The notes beneath the pieces were generated by a model. It saw nothing but the letters and a program-made list of their open reading frames with translations, was not told the DNA's origin and did not search any database. Of a stretch of DNA of 64,000 bases, positions 10,767 through 21,578 are shown in pieces (within the stretch, counting starts at the first letter, position 1; every line of letters starts with the position of its first letter). Source of the stretch: Megamerina dolium (lineage: Eukaryota; Arthropoda; Insecta; Diptera; Megamerinidae); assembly GCA_963854835.1 (NCBI GenBank), contig OY978525.1, forward strand, positions 70,655,254 through 70,719,253, read 5' to 3'. A program made the position numbers and the translations under genes.

Positions 10767-11072
10767 ATGCCTCGGAAACGGACTACCCCCTTTGTTGATG
10801 ACCCCCGCAAACGAAAATAGGACCATGATTTACGGATATGCACCTGGAATGTCCGGTCCCTTTATAGGGAGGGTGCCTCTATCCAGCTGGTTGATGTCCT
10901 CGAAAAATACAGAGCTGACATCACAGCTCTCCAGGAAATGCGATGGACGGGACAGGGCTGCTGCAAAAGAGTGTCCTGTGACATGTACTACAGTTGGCAT
11001 GCTGAAAGGCACGAATTAGGATGTGGATTTTTATATGTTCCCACGCTCCGACGGATGAGAAGGACAATGTGA
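10767..11072 (+). pseudogene. LINE copy 1 endonuclease, N-terminal part
   Basis: ATG at 10767-10769 begins a basic start (MPRKRTTPF) that meets a TAG at 10818-10820. The same frame then carries the apurinic-endonuclease opening ICTWNVRSL, then ITALQEMRW with the metal-binding Glu, and continues to a TGA at 11070-11072. Most of the endonuclease core, including the His/Asp motifs near its C-terminus, is missing, and the next recognisable protein lies at 11196. The enzyme would nick target DNA to prime reverse transcription. The inverted copy has the same truncation, so the loss predates the two copies. Confidence 0.8.
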
Positions 11073-11195
11073 CCAAGGAGAGCTTCTTCCAGCGCCTCGA
11101 AGAAGCTTACGACCGCTGCCCCTACCAGTGTGATGGATGTGAAATCGATCCGTGGTGCCAACATCGACTAGGATCACTACCTTGTTGCAGCTAAG

Positions 11196-11936
11196 GTGCG
11201 CACACGCCTATGTGTCGCAAATAACAAGAGAAGTTCCACACAGAGAAAGCTCGACGTCAGTAAGCTGCGATCACCAGAGACAGGAGATGAATTTTCCACT
11301 CGACTATCGGATCTGCTTATGCAGAACACTCCCCCACTTGATGATACATGCGCACGGTGGACACATATATCCCACTCCATGACTACTGCTGCCGAGGAGG
11401 TAATCGGTTACTACCGGCCTCTGAGGAATGAGTGGTATGATCAGGAGTGTCGCGACGCTACCGCAGAGAAAGACGCCGCCTACAGAAGAACCCTGCGTGC
11501 AGGCGCAACGCGAGCTGTTAGGGAGCGGTGTAGAGAGAAAAGGAGTGCAGAGAGACGTCTTTTCAGGCGCAAGAAGAGGGAGTTGGAAAGACGTGAGTGT
11601 GAGGAGATAGAGATGTGTACCGACAAGAATGAGACTCGAAAATTCTTCGAAAAGATCAAGCGCCTAAGTGGAGGTTTAAATCCCGGAGCCTCTTCTTGTC
11701 GTGATGGTAATGGGAATCTGGTTACAGATGTCCAGAGTGTACTGAGCCTATGGAGGGAACACTTCTCCACCTTACTGAATGGCGATGCTACGAACAATTC
11801 CGCCAGTGGAGGAGATTGGCCGTTAACCCCAATTACAGATGATGGTGTTGATGTTCCACCACCCGACTATGACGAGGCTGAAACGACAATGACGAGGCGA
11901 GGCTGCTCGCCTGCATGCACCAGCTCAAAAGCATAA
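11196..11936 (+). pseudogene. LINE copy 1 linker region between endonuclease and RT
   Basis: This 246-codon frame is rich in Arg, Lys and Glu and contains the charged stretch typical of the region upstream of RT in these LINEs (for example ETRKFFEKIKRLSGG and SVLSLWREHF). It opens just after a remnant reading DHYLVAAKVRTRL, which marks the end of the endonuclease. It ends in a changed frame (ACTSSKA) while RT continues in an overlapping frame from about 11915. The same frameshift is present in the inverted copy. Confidence 0.78.
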
Positions 11937-12576
11937 TATGGTCGGATGAAAGCATGCCTGATGATTGGAGGCTCAGTGTTCTCTGTCCTGTACATCAAAA
12001 AGGTGACCCCACAATTTGCGCCAACTTCCGTGGAATAAGTCTCCTGAGCATCGCATATAAGGTTCTATCGAGCGTACTGTGTGAAAGGTTGAAGCCTATG
12101 CTCAACAACCTGATTGGACCTTATCAGTGTAGCTTCAGACCTGGTAAACCCACCATCGACCAGATTTTCACACTGCGCCAAATCCTGGAGAAGACCTATT
12201 TGTTGATTATAAAGCCGCTTTCGACAGTCCGGTAAGGGATTACCTCTACGCAACAATGTCTGATTTCGGTATTCCTGCAAAGCTCATTCGATTTTGTAGA
12301 ATGACACTGCATAACTCCCGTTGTGCAGTGAAAATTGGGAAGGACCTATCCGCACCGTTTAATACCGAACGGGGTTTCAGACAAGGTGATTCGTTATCGT
12401 GCGATTTCTTCAATCTTATTATGGAGAAAATAATACGAGCTGCTGATCTACGACATAATGGCACTATCTTCAACAAAAGTGTCATGCTGTTAGCGTATGC
12501 CGACGATATTGACGTAATCGGCATGAACACGCGAGCAGTCAGTGCAGCATTCTCAGAGTTGGAAGCTCTGAAGTAG
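11915..12576 (+). pseudogene. LINE copy 1 reverse transcriptase
   Basis: Frame 11915-12235 carries the fingers: MPDDWRLSVLCPVHQKGD, NFRGISLLS and FRPGKPTIDQIF. After a frame change near 12195-12240 the palm follows in 12256-12576: GFRQGDSLSCDFFNLIME, then LLAYADDIDVIG with the catalytic YADD at about 12495-12506. The frame ends soon after at TAG. All core RT blocks are visible, so this is the less damaged of the two facing copies; copy 2 lacks the YADD box. Confidence 0.86.
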
Positions 12577-13163
12577 TAAGGGACTTTGTCTATCTTGGAA
12601 CCAACATTAACAGCAGTAATGTCGTCAGCTTGGAGATCATTCGCAGGATAACTCTTGCTAACAGGTGTTACTTTGGGCTGAGTAAGCAATTGAGAAGTCG
12701 AGCCCTCTCTCGAAGAACGAAAACTACATTCTACAAGTCTCTCATCATGCCTGTCTTAACATATGGCGCTGAATCCTGGACAATTTCCACCTCCGATGAG
12801 CGAATGCTTGGAGTTTTCGAGAGAAAAGTCCTACGCAAGATCTTTGGACCTATTTGCGTTGGTGGCGAGTACCGAATAAGGTACAACCATGAGCTGTACG
12901 AGCTGTATGCCGATATTGACATAGTAAAGCGCATCAAAATCCAGCGGCTGCGCTGGCTAGGTCATGTCGAGCGAATGGAAGAACACGTTCCAGCTAAGAA
13001 GGTGTTATATTCGGAACCCGCTGGAGGATGGCGCAGAAGAGGAAGACCAAACCTCCGGTGGAAAGACCAAGTACTGGAGAACCTGACGGCGCTTGGAATT
13101 TCTAACTGGCGCCAGCTAGCGAAGAACAGAGATGGCTGGCGAAGCATGTTATTTTCGGCCTAA
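12577..13163 (+). pseudogene. LINE copy 1 C-terminal region
   Basis: The frame 12630-13163 is open to its natural TAA. It holds the RT thumb-like LTYGAESWTIS and the conserved tail IQRLRWLGHVERMEEH, then GRPNLRWKDQVLENL and [12 protein letters not shown]. This end is characteristic of RTE-like and related arthropod LINEs. The same piece recurs at 14335-14799, 53995-54535 and, more diverged, at 43717-44172 and 45651-46102. Confidence 0.86.
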
Positions 13164-13294
<131 letters not shown>

Positions 13295-13744
13295 CCAGGT
13301 GTGCAAGCTTAAATCCGCTGTTTTTCGGTAAAAAAACACATTTTTTTTTTTATAGAAAGCCAAAAATTAATTTATTCAAAGTATTTGTCCTCACTAGCTA
13401 CACTAGCTATTCATTTTTCCCATCTCTCGGGCAATTTGTGTATACCATGCCAAAAGAATTCCACATTTTTTGAGGCAAATCACTCGTCAAGCTATCTTAC
13501 GACGTCTTTATACGAATCGAAGTGCTGTTCGACGAGCGTGACCCATCGACTAAAACACGTGATAGTCAGAAGGGGCCAGGTCTGATGAATAAGCGGGATG
13601 AGGTAGCACCTCCCAATTGAGTGTGTCCAAGTAGTTTTGGACCAGTTTTGACGTGTGCGATGTTAAGTTGTCATGGAGAAAAATCCGCTTCTCATGTCTT
13701 TGTTCATAACCAGGCCTTTTCTGACTATCATTAAGACAAAACAT
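13295..13744 (-). pseudogene. mariner (DD34D) 3' half with one TIR
   Basis: The minus-strand frame 13550-13744 reads FLHDNLTSHTSK...WEVLPHPAYSSDLAPSDYHVF, with 34 residues between the second and third Asp. That is the mariner spacing. Remains of the C-terminus continue to about 13330 with stops. At 13295 the sequence CCAGGTGTGCAAGC begins directly after TA and resembles a mauritiana-type TIR. The 5' half and the other TIR are absent. Confidence 0.82.
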
Positions 13745-14264
13745 TTGAAAATTAACTCATGTAGTGTAGTAACTATTTCCTTTTTTTTAATATAATTAAA
13801 TTAATACTATGTAATTAAAAATTAATTATATATTTCATTTAAGTTAAACAACATAAAATAAAATTAAAAATGAAAGTAAGATCATAAAAAACTATCCCAT
13901 GGCACAGGAACGAGAAAATCTATCGGCAAATTATTCGCACAGCCGCTGCGGCATTTCGCAGTTTCGCAGTTGGCTTATGAGTTGGCTTATGAGTAGCATT
14001 CTCTAGGAACCAATTTTCCTTCTAAACTTTAATGAGTAATTTTTTATGACGTGCACTGCACTTCATTTTTATTTTATATCATTTTAATTTAATTCATTTA
14101 ACGCTTACTCACAAATTTCTTTAGACAATTTTCACTTTCACCGCAAAACAAGACAATGACACTCATGTTTATACACGAAAACAAGGTGTTTGCAAAAATA
14201 CCAGTTTTTTTCAAGAAACTTTTTCTTCCTACATACTCCCTGGTTGAATCAATGATTACTGAAA
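13745..14264. other. Spacer between facing LINE copies, no gene
   Basis: AT-rich. It has a short direct repeat (GGCTTATGAGTTGGCTTATGAG, split over 13973-13994). I recognise nothing else. Confidence 0.5.
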
Positions 14265-14334
14265 CTTACTTACTTACTTACTTACTTACTTATGTGCCAT
14301 AACAACCGAATATCGATTTAGGCCGAATATAATA

Positions 14335-14817
14335 TGCTTCGCCAGCCATCTCTGTTCTTCGCTAGCTGGCGCCAGTTAGAAATTCCAAGCGCCTTCAGGT
14401 TCACCAGTACTTGGTCTTTCCACCGGAGGTTAGGTCTTCCTCTTCTGCGTCGTCCTCCAGCAGGCTCCGAATATAACACCTTCTAAGCTGGAGCGTGTTC
14501 TTCCATTCGCTCGACATGACCTAGCCAGCGCAGCCGCTGGATTTTGATGCGCTTTACTATGTCAATATCGGCATACAGCTCGCACAGCTCATGGTTGTAC
14601 CTTATTCGGTACTCGCCACCAACGCAAATAGGTCCAAAGATCTTGCGTAGGACTTTTCTCTCGAAAACTCCAAGCATTCGCTCATCCGAGGTGGAAATTG
14701 TCCAGGCTTAAGCGCCATATGTTAGGACAGGCATGATGAGAGACTTGTAGAGTGTAGTTTTCGTTCTTCGAGAGAGAGCTCGACTTCTCAATTGCTTACT
14801 TAGCCCAAAGTAGCACC
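14335..14817 (-). pseudogene. LINE copy 2 C-terminal region
   Basis: Same C-terminal region as 12577-13163. Frame 14483-14677 carries MLGVFERKVLRKIFGP and RLRWLGHVERMEEHAPA. A frame change near 14480 and a TAA near 14707-14709 break it. Confidence 0.8.
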
Positions 14818-15350
14818 TGTTTGCAATCGTATTATTTTCTCCATAATAAGATTGAAGAAGTCGCACGATAACGAATCACCTTGTCTGAAACCCCGTTCGG
14901 TATTAAACGGTGCGGATAGGTCCTTCCCAATTTTCACTGCACAACAGGAGTTATGCAGTGTCATTCTACAAAATCGAATGAGCTTTGCAGGAATACCGAA
15001 ATCAGACATTGTTGCGTAGAGGTAATCCCTTACCGGACTGTCGAAAGCGGCTTTATAATCAACAAATAGGTCTTCTCCAGGATTTGGTGCAGTGTGAAAA
15101 TCTGGTCGATGGTGGGTTTACCAGGTCTGAAGCTACACTGATAAGGTCCAATCAGGTTGTTGAGCATAGGCTTCAACCTTTCACACAGTACGCTCGATAG
15201 AACCTTATATGCGATGCTCAGGAGACTTATTCCACGGTAGTTGGCGCAAATTGTGGGGTCACCTTTTTGATGTACAGGACAGAGAACACTGAGCCTCCAA
15301 TCATCAGGCATGCTTTCATCCGACCATATTATGCTTTTGAGCTGGTGCAT
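14800..15350 (-). pseudogene. LINE copy 2 RT lacking the YADD active site
   Basis: The fingers lie in 15030-15350 (CPVHQKGD, YRGISLLS) and the palm start in 14800-15009 (GFRQGDSLSCDFFNLIME). Just after MEKIIR the sequence jumps to the C-terminal region, because a deletion of about 200 bp removed the AYADD block that copy 1 keeps. The polymerase could not be active. Confidence 0.85.
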
Positions 15351-16069
15351 GCAGGCGAGCAGCCTCGCCTCGTCATTGTCGTTTCAGCCTCGTCATAGTC
15401 GGGTGGTGGAACATCAACACCATCATCTGTAATTGGGGTTAACGGCCAATCTCCTCCACTGGCGGAATTGTTCGTAGCATCGCCATTCAGTAAGGTGGAG
15501 AAGTGTTCCCTCCATAGGCTCAGTACACTCTGGACATCTGTAACCAGATTCCCATTACCATCACGACAAGAAGAGGCTCCGGGATTTAAACCTCCACTTA
15601 GGCGCTTGATCTTTTCGAAGAATTTTCGAGTCTCATTCTTGTCGGTACACATCTCTATCTCCTCACACTCACGTCTTTCCAACTCCCTCTTCTTGCGCCT
15701 GAAAAGACGTCTCTCTGCACTCCTTTTCTCTCTATACCGCTCCCTAACAGCTCGCGTTGCGCCTGCACGCAGGGTTCTTCTGTAGGCGGCGTCTTTCTCT
15801 GCGGTAGCGTCGCGACACTCCTGATCATACCACTCATTCCTCAGAGGCCGGTAGTAACCGATTACCTCCTCGGCAGCAGTAGTCATGGAGTGGGATATAT
15901 GTGTCCACCGTGCGCATGTATCATCAAGTGGGGGAGTGTTCTGCATAAGCAGATCCGATAGTCGAGTGGAAAATTCATCTCCTGTCTCTGGTGATCGCAG
16001 CTTACTGACGTCGAGCTTTCTCTGTGTGGAACTTTTCTTGTTATTTGCAACACATAGGCGTGTGCGCAC
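15329..16069 (-). pseudogene. LINE copy 2 linker region
   Basis: A 246-codon frame with the same length as in copy 1 and only a few amino-acid differences, for example Tyr for Cys in RERYREKR. It supports a recent common origin of the two copies. Confidence 0.8.
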
Positions 16070-16192
16070 CTTAGCTGCAACAAGGTAGTGATCCTAGTCG
16101 ATGTTGGCACCACGGATCGATTTCACATCCATCACACTGGTAGGGGCAGCGGTCGTAAGCTTCTTCGAGGCGCTGGAAGAAGCTCTCCTTGG

Positions 16193-16498
16193 TCACATTG
16201 TCCTTCTCATCCGTCGGAGCGTGGGAACATATAAAAATCCACATCCTAATTCGTGCCTTTCAGCATGCCAACTGTAGTACATGTCACAGGACACTCTTTT
16301 GCAGCAGCCCTGTCCCGTCCATCGCATTTCCTGGAGAGCTGTGATGTCAGCTCTGTATTTTTCGAGGACATCAACCAGCTGGATAGAGGCACCCTCCCTA
16401 TAAAGGGACCGGACATTCCAGGTGCATATCCGTAAATCATGGTCCTATTTTCGTTTGCGGGGGTCATCAACAAAGGGGGTAGTCCGTTTCCGAGGCAT
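16193..16498 (-). pseudogene. LINE copy 2 endonuclease, N-terminal part
   Basis: Starts at the ATG 16496-16498 and has the same early TAG and the same truncated apurinic-endonuclease opening (ICTWNVRSL) as copy 1. Confidence 0.78.
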
Positions 16499-16780
16499 TT
16501 TTATATTATTCACTGGTTAAGTTTTTTTATGTGAAGGGTCCCAAACCCAACGCACAACCTCTAACCGAGGAGATTTTCGCCACTCACTTCAGCCGCCTGC
16601 CGCTATATGACTACCCCTCATTAACAAATAAAGGTATCATCACATAGCGCTCAGAAAAACTACATGACAGCCAGTGAGTTGACTTGCGATGAGTTCAACA
16701 AGGATTCATACAAGGATTGCGCTAGCCCCACCCAGTTGAGGCAGTTAGACACGTTACCTTGCGAAAACACCACCAGACCA

Positions 16781-16910
<130 letters not shown>

Positions 16911-16911
16911 T

Positions 16912-17481
16912 ATATATAAAATTTATAGCCCCAAATTCAGACGATCAATCCCAATAGGTTTTTACCGAACAAGCCGAAGTTCATGCCATTGAAATATGCG
17001 TGCGGGAGTGTTTTACAACAAAGATCACACATTTATATATTATCACATAAACAAGTAACTTTAAAAGCTCTTCAATCTTTCACAATCACCTCTAAATGAG
17101 TAGATGAATGCCTCAGCCTTCTAAGTGAGCTAATAAACTTAAATACCGTAGTATTCAGGTGGATACCTGGTCATGAAGGACACAAGGAGAACTTAATAAA
17201 CTACCCAAAATGGGCGTTGAAAAGCCCCTGATATAGGCCCTGAATTCTTCTGTGGTTTGGCTAGGATCCACGCCAAGGACGTTTTTAGGGAGGAAAATTA
17301 ATTTGCAGAACACTGCTCAGTAGTACAAGGCAGAGTCAAACAAAACATTTCCTAGTCCCAAGTAAAGGCATATCTTAAAAGATACTTGGGTTTGGTAGAG
17401 CCGACCTACGTATTCTTTTTGGGTATTTTACAAGTTTGGTCGCTGTGCATAAGGGTCTGTTATTAAATAAATAAATAAATA

Positions 17482-17485
<4 letters not shown>
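16912..17485 (+). pseudogene. RNase H domain of a second LINE (I/R1-like group)
   Basis: Frames on the plus strand read TEQAEVHAIEICVREC near 16970-17010 (the Glu-bearing helix of RNase H), then FRWIPGHEGHKEN near 17155-17190 with the conserved catalytic His, then GPEFFCGLA near 17240. This order is that of the RNase H domain carried by I, R1 and LOA-type LINEs. The coding remnant fades before a (TAAA)n tail at 17463-17485. The upstream RT is absent, so this is a 5'-truncated copy. A 157-bp piece recurs inverted at 19692-19849. Confidence 0.75.
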
Positions 17486-17570
<85 letters not shown>

Positions 17571-17595
17571 TATATATATGTGTATATATATATAT
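17486..17595. repeat. (TA)n array
   Basis: Almost pure TA repeat between the LINE tail and the copia C LTR. Confidence 0.96.
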
Positions 17596-17759
17596 TGTAC
17601 TAAATATAAAAAGAGCGACCCTTCAATACGTTGTAATGCAACTATGTTATTCTTAATTGTCAAAAATTTACAACAATAAAACTTCCTTCCGCCATACTGT
17701 TCCCTTAAAGATCGAGCGTGTTTTCTTTAAAGCTGCGTGAAATAATATACTTTTCTACA
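17596..17759 (+). repeat. Probable 5' LTR of copia C
   Basis: The LTR ends in TTCTACA at 17759, immediately before the primer site. A start at TGTAC (17596) would give TGTA/TACA ends, about 164 bp. The left end is uncertain because no second LTR is present. Confidence 0.5.
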
Positions 17760-17771
17760 GGTTATGGGCCT
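17760..17771 (+). other. Primer-binding site of copia C (initiator tRNA-Met internal site)
   Basis: GGTTATGGGCC follows the LTR directly. Drosophila copia, as I recall, is primed by an internal fragment of initiator methionine tRNA with a similar sequence. Element E has the same motif next to its 5' LTR. Confidence 0.7.
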
Positions 17772-17890
17772 TTATGCCACAAAAGAATATCGGTTTTAAG
17801 TGAAGAAACGCGAGTAGCAAACGGTTTAATATTTTTTTTCCGTGGATTGATTGTTTTTATCGAAAAAATCACAGATTAATTTGCTCGATT

Positions 17891-18946
17891 ATGGCGGAAA
17901 GCGCGTTATCTTTTCCTTTCGAAAAATTAAAAGGTCGAGATAATTTTGATATTTGGAAGCGAAATGCGAAATCGTACCTAGTTATTAAAAACTGCTGGAA
18001 AATAGTCGAAAATGGGCTACCGGCAGAAGCTTCGCAAAAGGACATTGATAATGATGAACGTTCATTAGCAGAAATTACGCTCATGATTGAGCCAAACAAT
18101 TTCTAGCACATAGCGACAACTAAGACATCACAACAAGCATGGCAAGCTCTGTTGTCTGCATATGAGGACACAGGCCTTACACGCAAAGTGGAATTACTAA
18201 AACAATTAGTGCAGTGTAAACTAACAGACTTCGTATCTATGCAGGAATATGTAAATTCCATTGTGATGACGTCACTTAAAGTGAAAAACGCAGGTCTCAA
18301 TATAGATGACGAGCTCACAGCTTCATTGATGTTAGCCGGGCTGCCGGATGAATTTCGCGCACTTGTGTTGGCAGTAGAAAATTCTAAGGAAAACTTAACA
18401 ATCGATAGTGTAAAAACGCTTTTACTACAAGATGTGAAATTCGATAATAAATGCACTGAGAAGGCTCTCTATGTAAAAGAAAAATCGATTAAAAAACAAT
18501 TTCGATGTCACTCATGTAAACAGGTCGGTCATTTTGCTAAAAATTGTCCTAACAAAACGAAAAGAGATAGCAGCACTTTTAACAAGAATAAAAGGGTTAT
18601 TTTTGCTTCTCTACTTTCAAAAGACATTCGTAATGACAATTGGTTTATCGATTCGGGCGCAACATCGCACATGACTAAAATCAGAAACGTAATTGTAAAT
18701 GAAGTGCGTGTGAAAACTAAGAATATTGTAGTTGCGAACAATAACATAATGCCGGTAATATCAAAAGGAGATATGAATTTAAGTCTGTCGGTAGAAAACT
18801 CGAAAATCGATGCCATTGTGAAAAATGTTGAATATGTGCCGGATTTATACGCGAATTTGCTATCTGTGCGCCAAATGACCAAAAACGGCAACAAAGTGGT
18901 TTTCAATAGAGATGAGTGCAAAATTTATGATAAAGAAAAAATCTAA
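17891..18946 (+). pseudogene. copia C gag and protease
   Basis: ATG at 17891 begins MAESALSFPFEKLKGRDNF, a copia-type capsid start. A TAG at 18104-18106 interrupts the frame at a position where a Tyr is usual, and the same frame continues to 18946. Gag has the capsid helices (GLPDEFRALVLAV), a CCHC knuckle (CHSCKQVGHFAKNC, about 18510-18550) and the protease motif FIDSGATSHMT (about 18645-18675). A one-base shift within an A run near 18938 ends the frame. Start choice: first ATG in frame after the primer site, matching the start of element E gag. Confidence 0.88.
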
Positions 18947-19691
18947 TTGCTACAGCAAGTGTCATAAATGATTTATATCGCTTAGATTGTGAAATATCTG
19001 ACAATAAGCATAATAAAAATGAAAAAGTGTTGTTTGCTAGTAACAGTTTTGATCTCTGGCATAGAAGGTTGCGCCATATATGTACCGAAAATGTAAAGAA
19101 GGTAAAAAGTGCATCGCACGGCATTGATTTCGGAAAAATTTGCAATGAGAAGTGCATAGTTTGCGTCAAAGGAAAACAAACACGGTCATCGTTCAAAGAT
19201 AGTGGCACACTCGCACAAAATTTACTTGATTTAATACATTCAGATGTAATGGGACCCTTTCCTGAGAAATCTTTTTCTGGTGTTCGGTTTTTAGTAACAT
19301 TTATTGATGATTTTTCTCATAAAGTTTTCGTAGTACCAATCAAACAAAAATCAGAAGTGTTTGAAGAATTCGTGAAGTACAAAAATCTTGTGGAAAACCA
19401 ATGCTCAAGAAAAATAAAAGTTTTTCGCTCCGATAATGGTAAGGAGTACATTAATGAAAAATTTAAGACATTTATGAACAAAAATGGTATTCTTCACCAA
19501 ACTACATCGCCCTATAACCCGAGCAAAACGGTGTGGCTGAAAGACTAAATCGAACAATAGTTGAAAGAGTGCGCTGCATGTTGTTAGATTCCGGGTTAAG
19601 CAATAAGTTCTGGGCAGAAGCCGCAAGTACTGCTGCTTACATTTTAAATCGTGTACCCATCGGTTCAAATTTGAAAAGCCCTGAAGAGAAA
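18947..19691 (+). pseudogene. copia C GAG-pre-integrase and integrase, truncated
   Basis: Frame 19027-19548 holds LWHRRLRHIC (pre-integrase), a CIVC zinc pair, HSDVMGP with the first Asp, and RSDNGKEY with the second Asp. A one-base loss near 19520 shifts the frame just before the Glu motif, which continues as NGVAERLNR in another frame to about 19690. The sequence is cut at 19691. Confidence 0.87.
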
Positions 19692-19849
19692 TGTCCTTCA
19701 TGACCAGGTATCCATCTGAATACTACAGTATTTAAGTTTATTAGCTCACTTAGAAGGCTGGGGCATTCATCTACTCATTTAGAGGTGATTGTGAAAGATT
19801 GAAGAGCTTTTAAAGTTGCTTGTTTATGTGATAATATATAAATGTGTGT
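19692..19849 (-). repeat. Inverted fragment of the second LINE
   Basis: Reverse complement of 17026-17182 with a handful of substitutions. It covers the RNase H piece WIPGHEG. The two arms flank copia C and the (TA)n array. Confidence 0.9.
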
Positions 19850-19868
19850 ATATATACATACATACATA

Positions 19869-21068
19869 CGAGAGTGGTCTCAGAACTACCCGAACTAACA
19901 AAGAAAACAACAAATTTGGGAAAATTTTTCTTTATTTTTCAACATAATCTCATTTTCGATACCCTGTTTATAGTATGAACTGTCTAGCTCATTAAAATAG
20001 CCATCTACCACAGACTCCACCTATTCATTGTTTGCAAATCTTCTACCAGCAAGCCATTTTTTGAAATTTGGAAACAGAAAATAATCCGAAGGAGCTAAAT
20101 CTGGCGAATAAGGTGCGTGCTGAAGCAATTGGAGCTTTAACTCATTGATTTTGGCCATCGCAATTGCAGATGTGTGAATTGGTGCATTATCTTGATGAAA
20201 GAACACTTTCTTTTTCGCCAAATGCGGCTTTTTTTCTTTAATTGCATCACTTAGACGCTGCAACAAATTAGCATAATACTCGCCGTTGATTGTTTTTCCT
20301 TTTTGAAGATAATCAATAAAAATGATTCCTCGTGCATCCAAAAAAATAGACGCCATAACCTTACCCGCAGATGGAACTGTCTTCGCCCTCTTTGGACACG
20401 ATTATCCCCTTTCAGTCCACTGTTTTGACTGCTCTCAGGTGTGAAGGTGTGGAACCATGTCTCATCCATGGTTACGAATCGACGTAAAAACTCAGCTTTA
20501 TTACTGTGAAATATCGCCCAACACTCTATAGAAACATCTTCATGACGTTTTGAGCAAACACTGCACCCATCTTGCACACAGCTTTTTCATTTCCAAATTT
20601 TCGGTCAATATACGATGTATAGAACTTTTTGAAATGCCTGTAATTTTACCTAGTTCACGCACCTTCAGCCGGCCAATAGCATTTTGTGGATTTTCTTAAC
20701 CGTTTCTGGCGTGGTCACTTCAAATCGTCGAGCACTACGGTGTTCGTCTTGGCAGCTCCTACGACCTCGTTTAAACTCTGCCACCTAATACTTTATGGTC
20801 GTAAACGAAGGATCAGACTCCCCCAAAGTAGAATCTAGTTAGGCTTTAATATTCGTTGGACTGAGACCTTTCAAATGAAAGTATTGAATTACATAACGGT
20901 AACCAATTTTTTCCATGTTTATAAATTCACTGAGGTGTACTAAACAAAGTGGCGCCTTGAAACTTAAAACATATGTTTTATAAGGTTACCACTTTTCACC
21001 AAAGCAATTTTTTTCAAAATATTGCCACTATCTCTATGTCAGGTCGGGTAGTTCTGTGACCAACCTCG
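19869..21068 (-). mobile_element. mariner (DD34D), full-length with TIRs
   Basis: TIRs share GGTC, then CAGAACTACCCGA after CGAG, at 19869 and 21068, each flanked by TA (19867-19868 and 21069-21070). At 1200 bp the element has a normal mariner length. It carries one transposase remnant on the minus strand. Confidence 0.92.
19895..20916 (-). pseudogene. mariner transposase, broken
   Basis: ATG at 20914-20916 begins MEKIGYRYVIQYFHLKG, the usual N-terminal start of this mariner type. Stops interrupt the helix-turn-helix half (for example near 20840). The catalytic half is better kept. FVTMDETWFHTFTPE (first Asp, 20450-20500) and FHQDNAPIHTSA (second Asp, about 20185-20215) are visible, and SPDLAPSDYFLF holds the third, with 34 residues between second and third. 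A TAG at 20021-20023 precedes the last segment. The catalytic triad survives but the frame has several breaks. Confidence 0.88.
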
Positions 21069-21070
21069 TA

Positions 21071-21578
21071 TATTGATTTCTATGTTACAAACCACTTTTT
21101 TTTATTTATCACTTTTTCCCATTTCACTATTATATTACCTGCAAATCCCTTTATTGCGTTTTGGGTGATCATTTTTATAAATCAATATTCAAATTTCTTA
21201 TTTGACATTCAATTGGTAAATTACCGAATAAAATAAAGAAAACGGAAATCTTGAGCTAACGACTACTTTCGCTAAATAGTTTTTGTATATTATTTCTCAC
21301 TGTCATAATTTGAAACTCACTTTTGTTGACAGAGTGAAATCGCTATTCACTCGATAAATCCTAATAAAATACTCAATTCCCAACAAATTTTTTATTGGTC
21401 ATTGCACTAGCAACGATTTCCAAAAGAACATTTTTTATACTGTCTCATCATTGCATGTGTAACTTTTCTTTTTTCAATCGATAAATTTCCTATTATCGAT
21501 TTTTGAATTTGATGTGTACGAGTGATTTCTCGGTTAACGAAAATTAAAATTCCATCTCTAAAATAAGTTATAATAATA
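21071..21578. other. No recognised feature
   Basis: AT-rich sequence with no frame or repeat I can name. Confidence 0.5.

Larger units (their letters stand above)
14265..16738 (-). mobile_element. RTE-like non-LTR retrotransposon, copy 2 (defective, inverted)
   Basis: Reverse-complement counterpart of 10446-13166 with very few substitutions. It ends in a (TAAG)n 3' tail (plus strand CTTA repeats at 14265-14292), which copy 1 lacks. Relative to copy 1 it has lost about 200 bp containing the YADD box (junction near 14817) and about 90 bp of the 5' monomers (near 16600). It shares the endonuclease deletion and the linker/RT frameshift, so both copies come from one defective ancestor. Confidence 0.88.
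17596..19691 (+). mobile_element. Ty1/copia element C, truncated after integrase
   Basis: A probable 5' LTR, a copia-type primer site, gag, protease and integrase are present in order. The sequence breaks at 19691, where an inverted LINE fragment begins, so RT, RNase H and 3' LTR are missing. The protein is related to, but distinct from, element E at 37354-42544. Confidence 0.88.
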
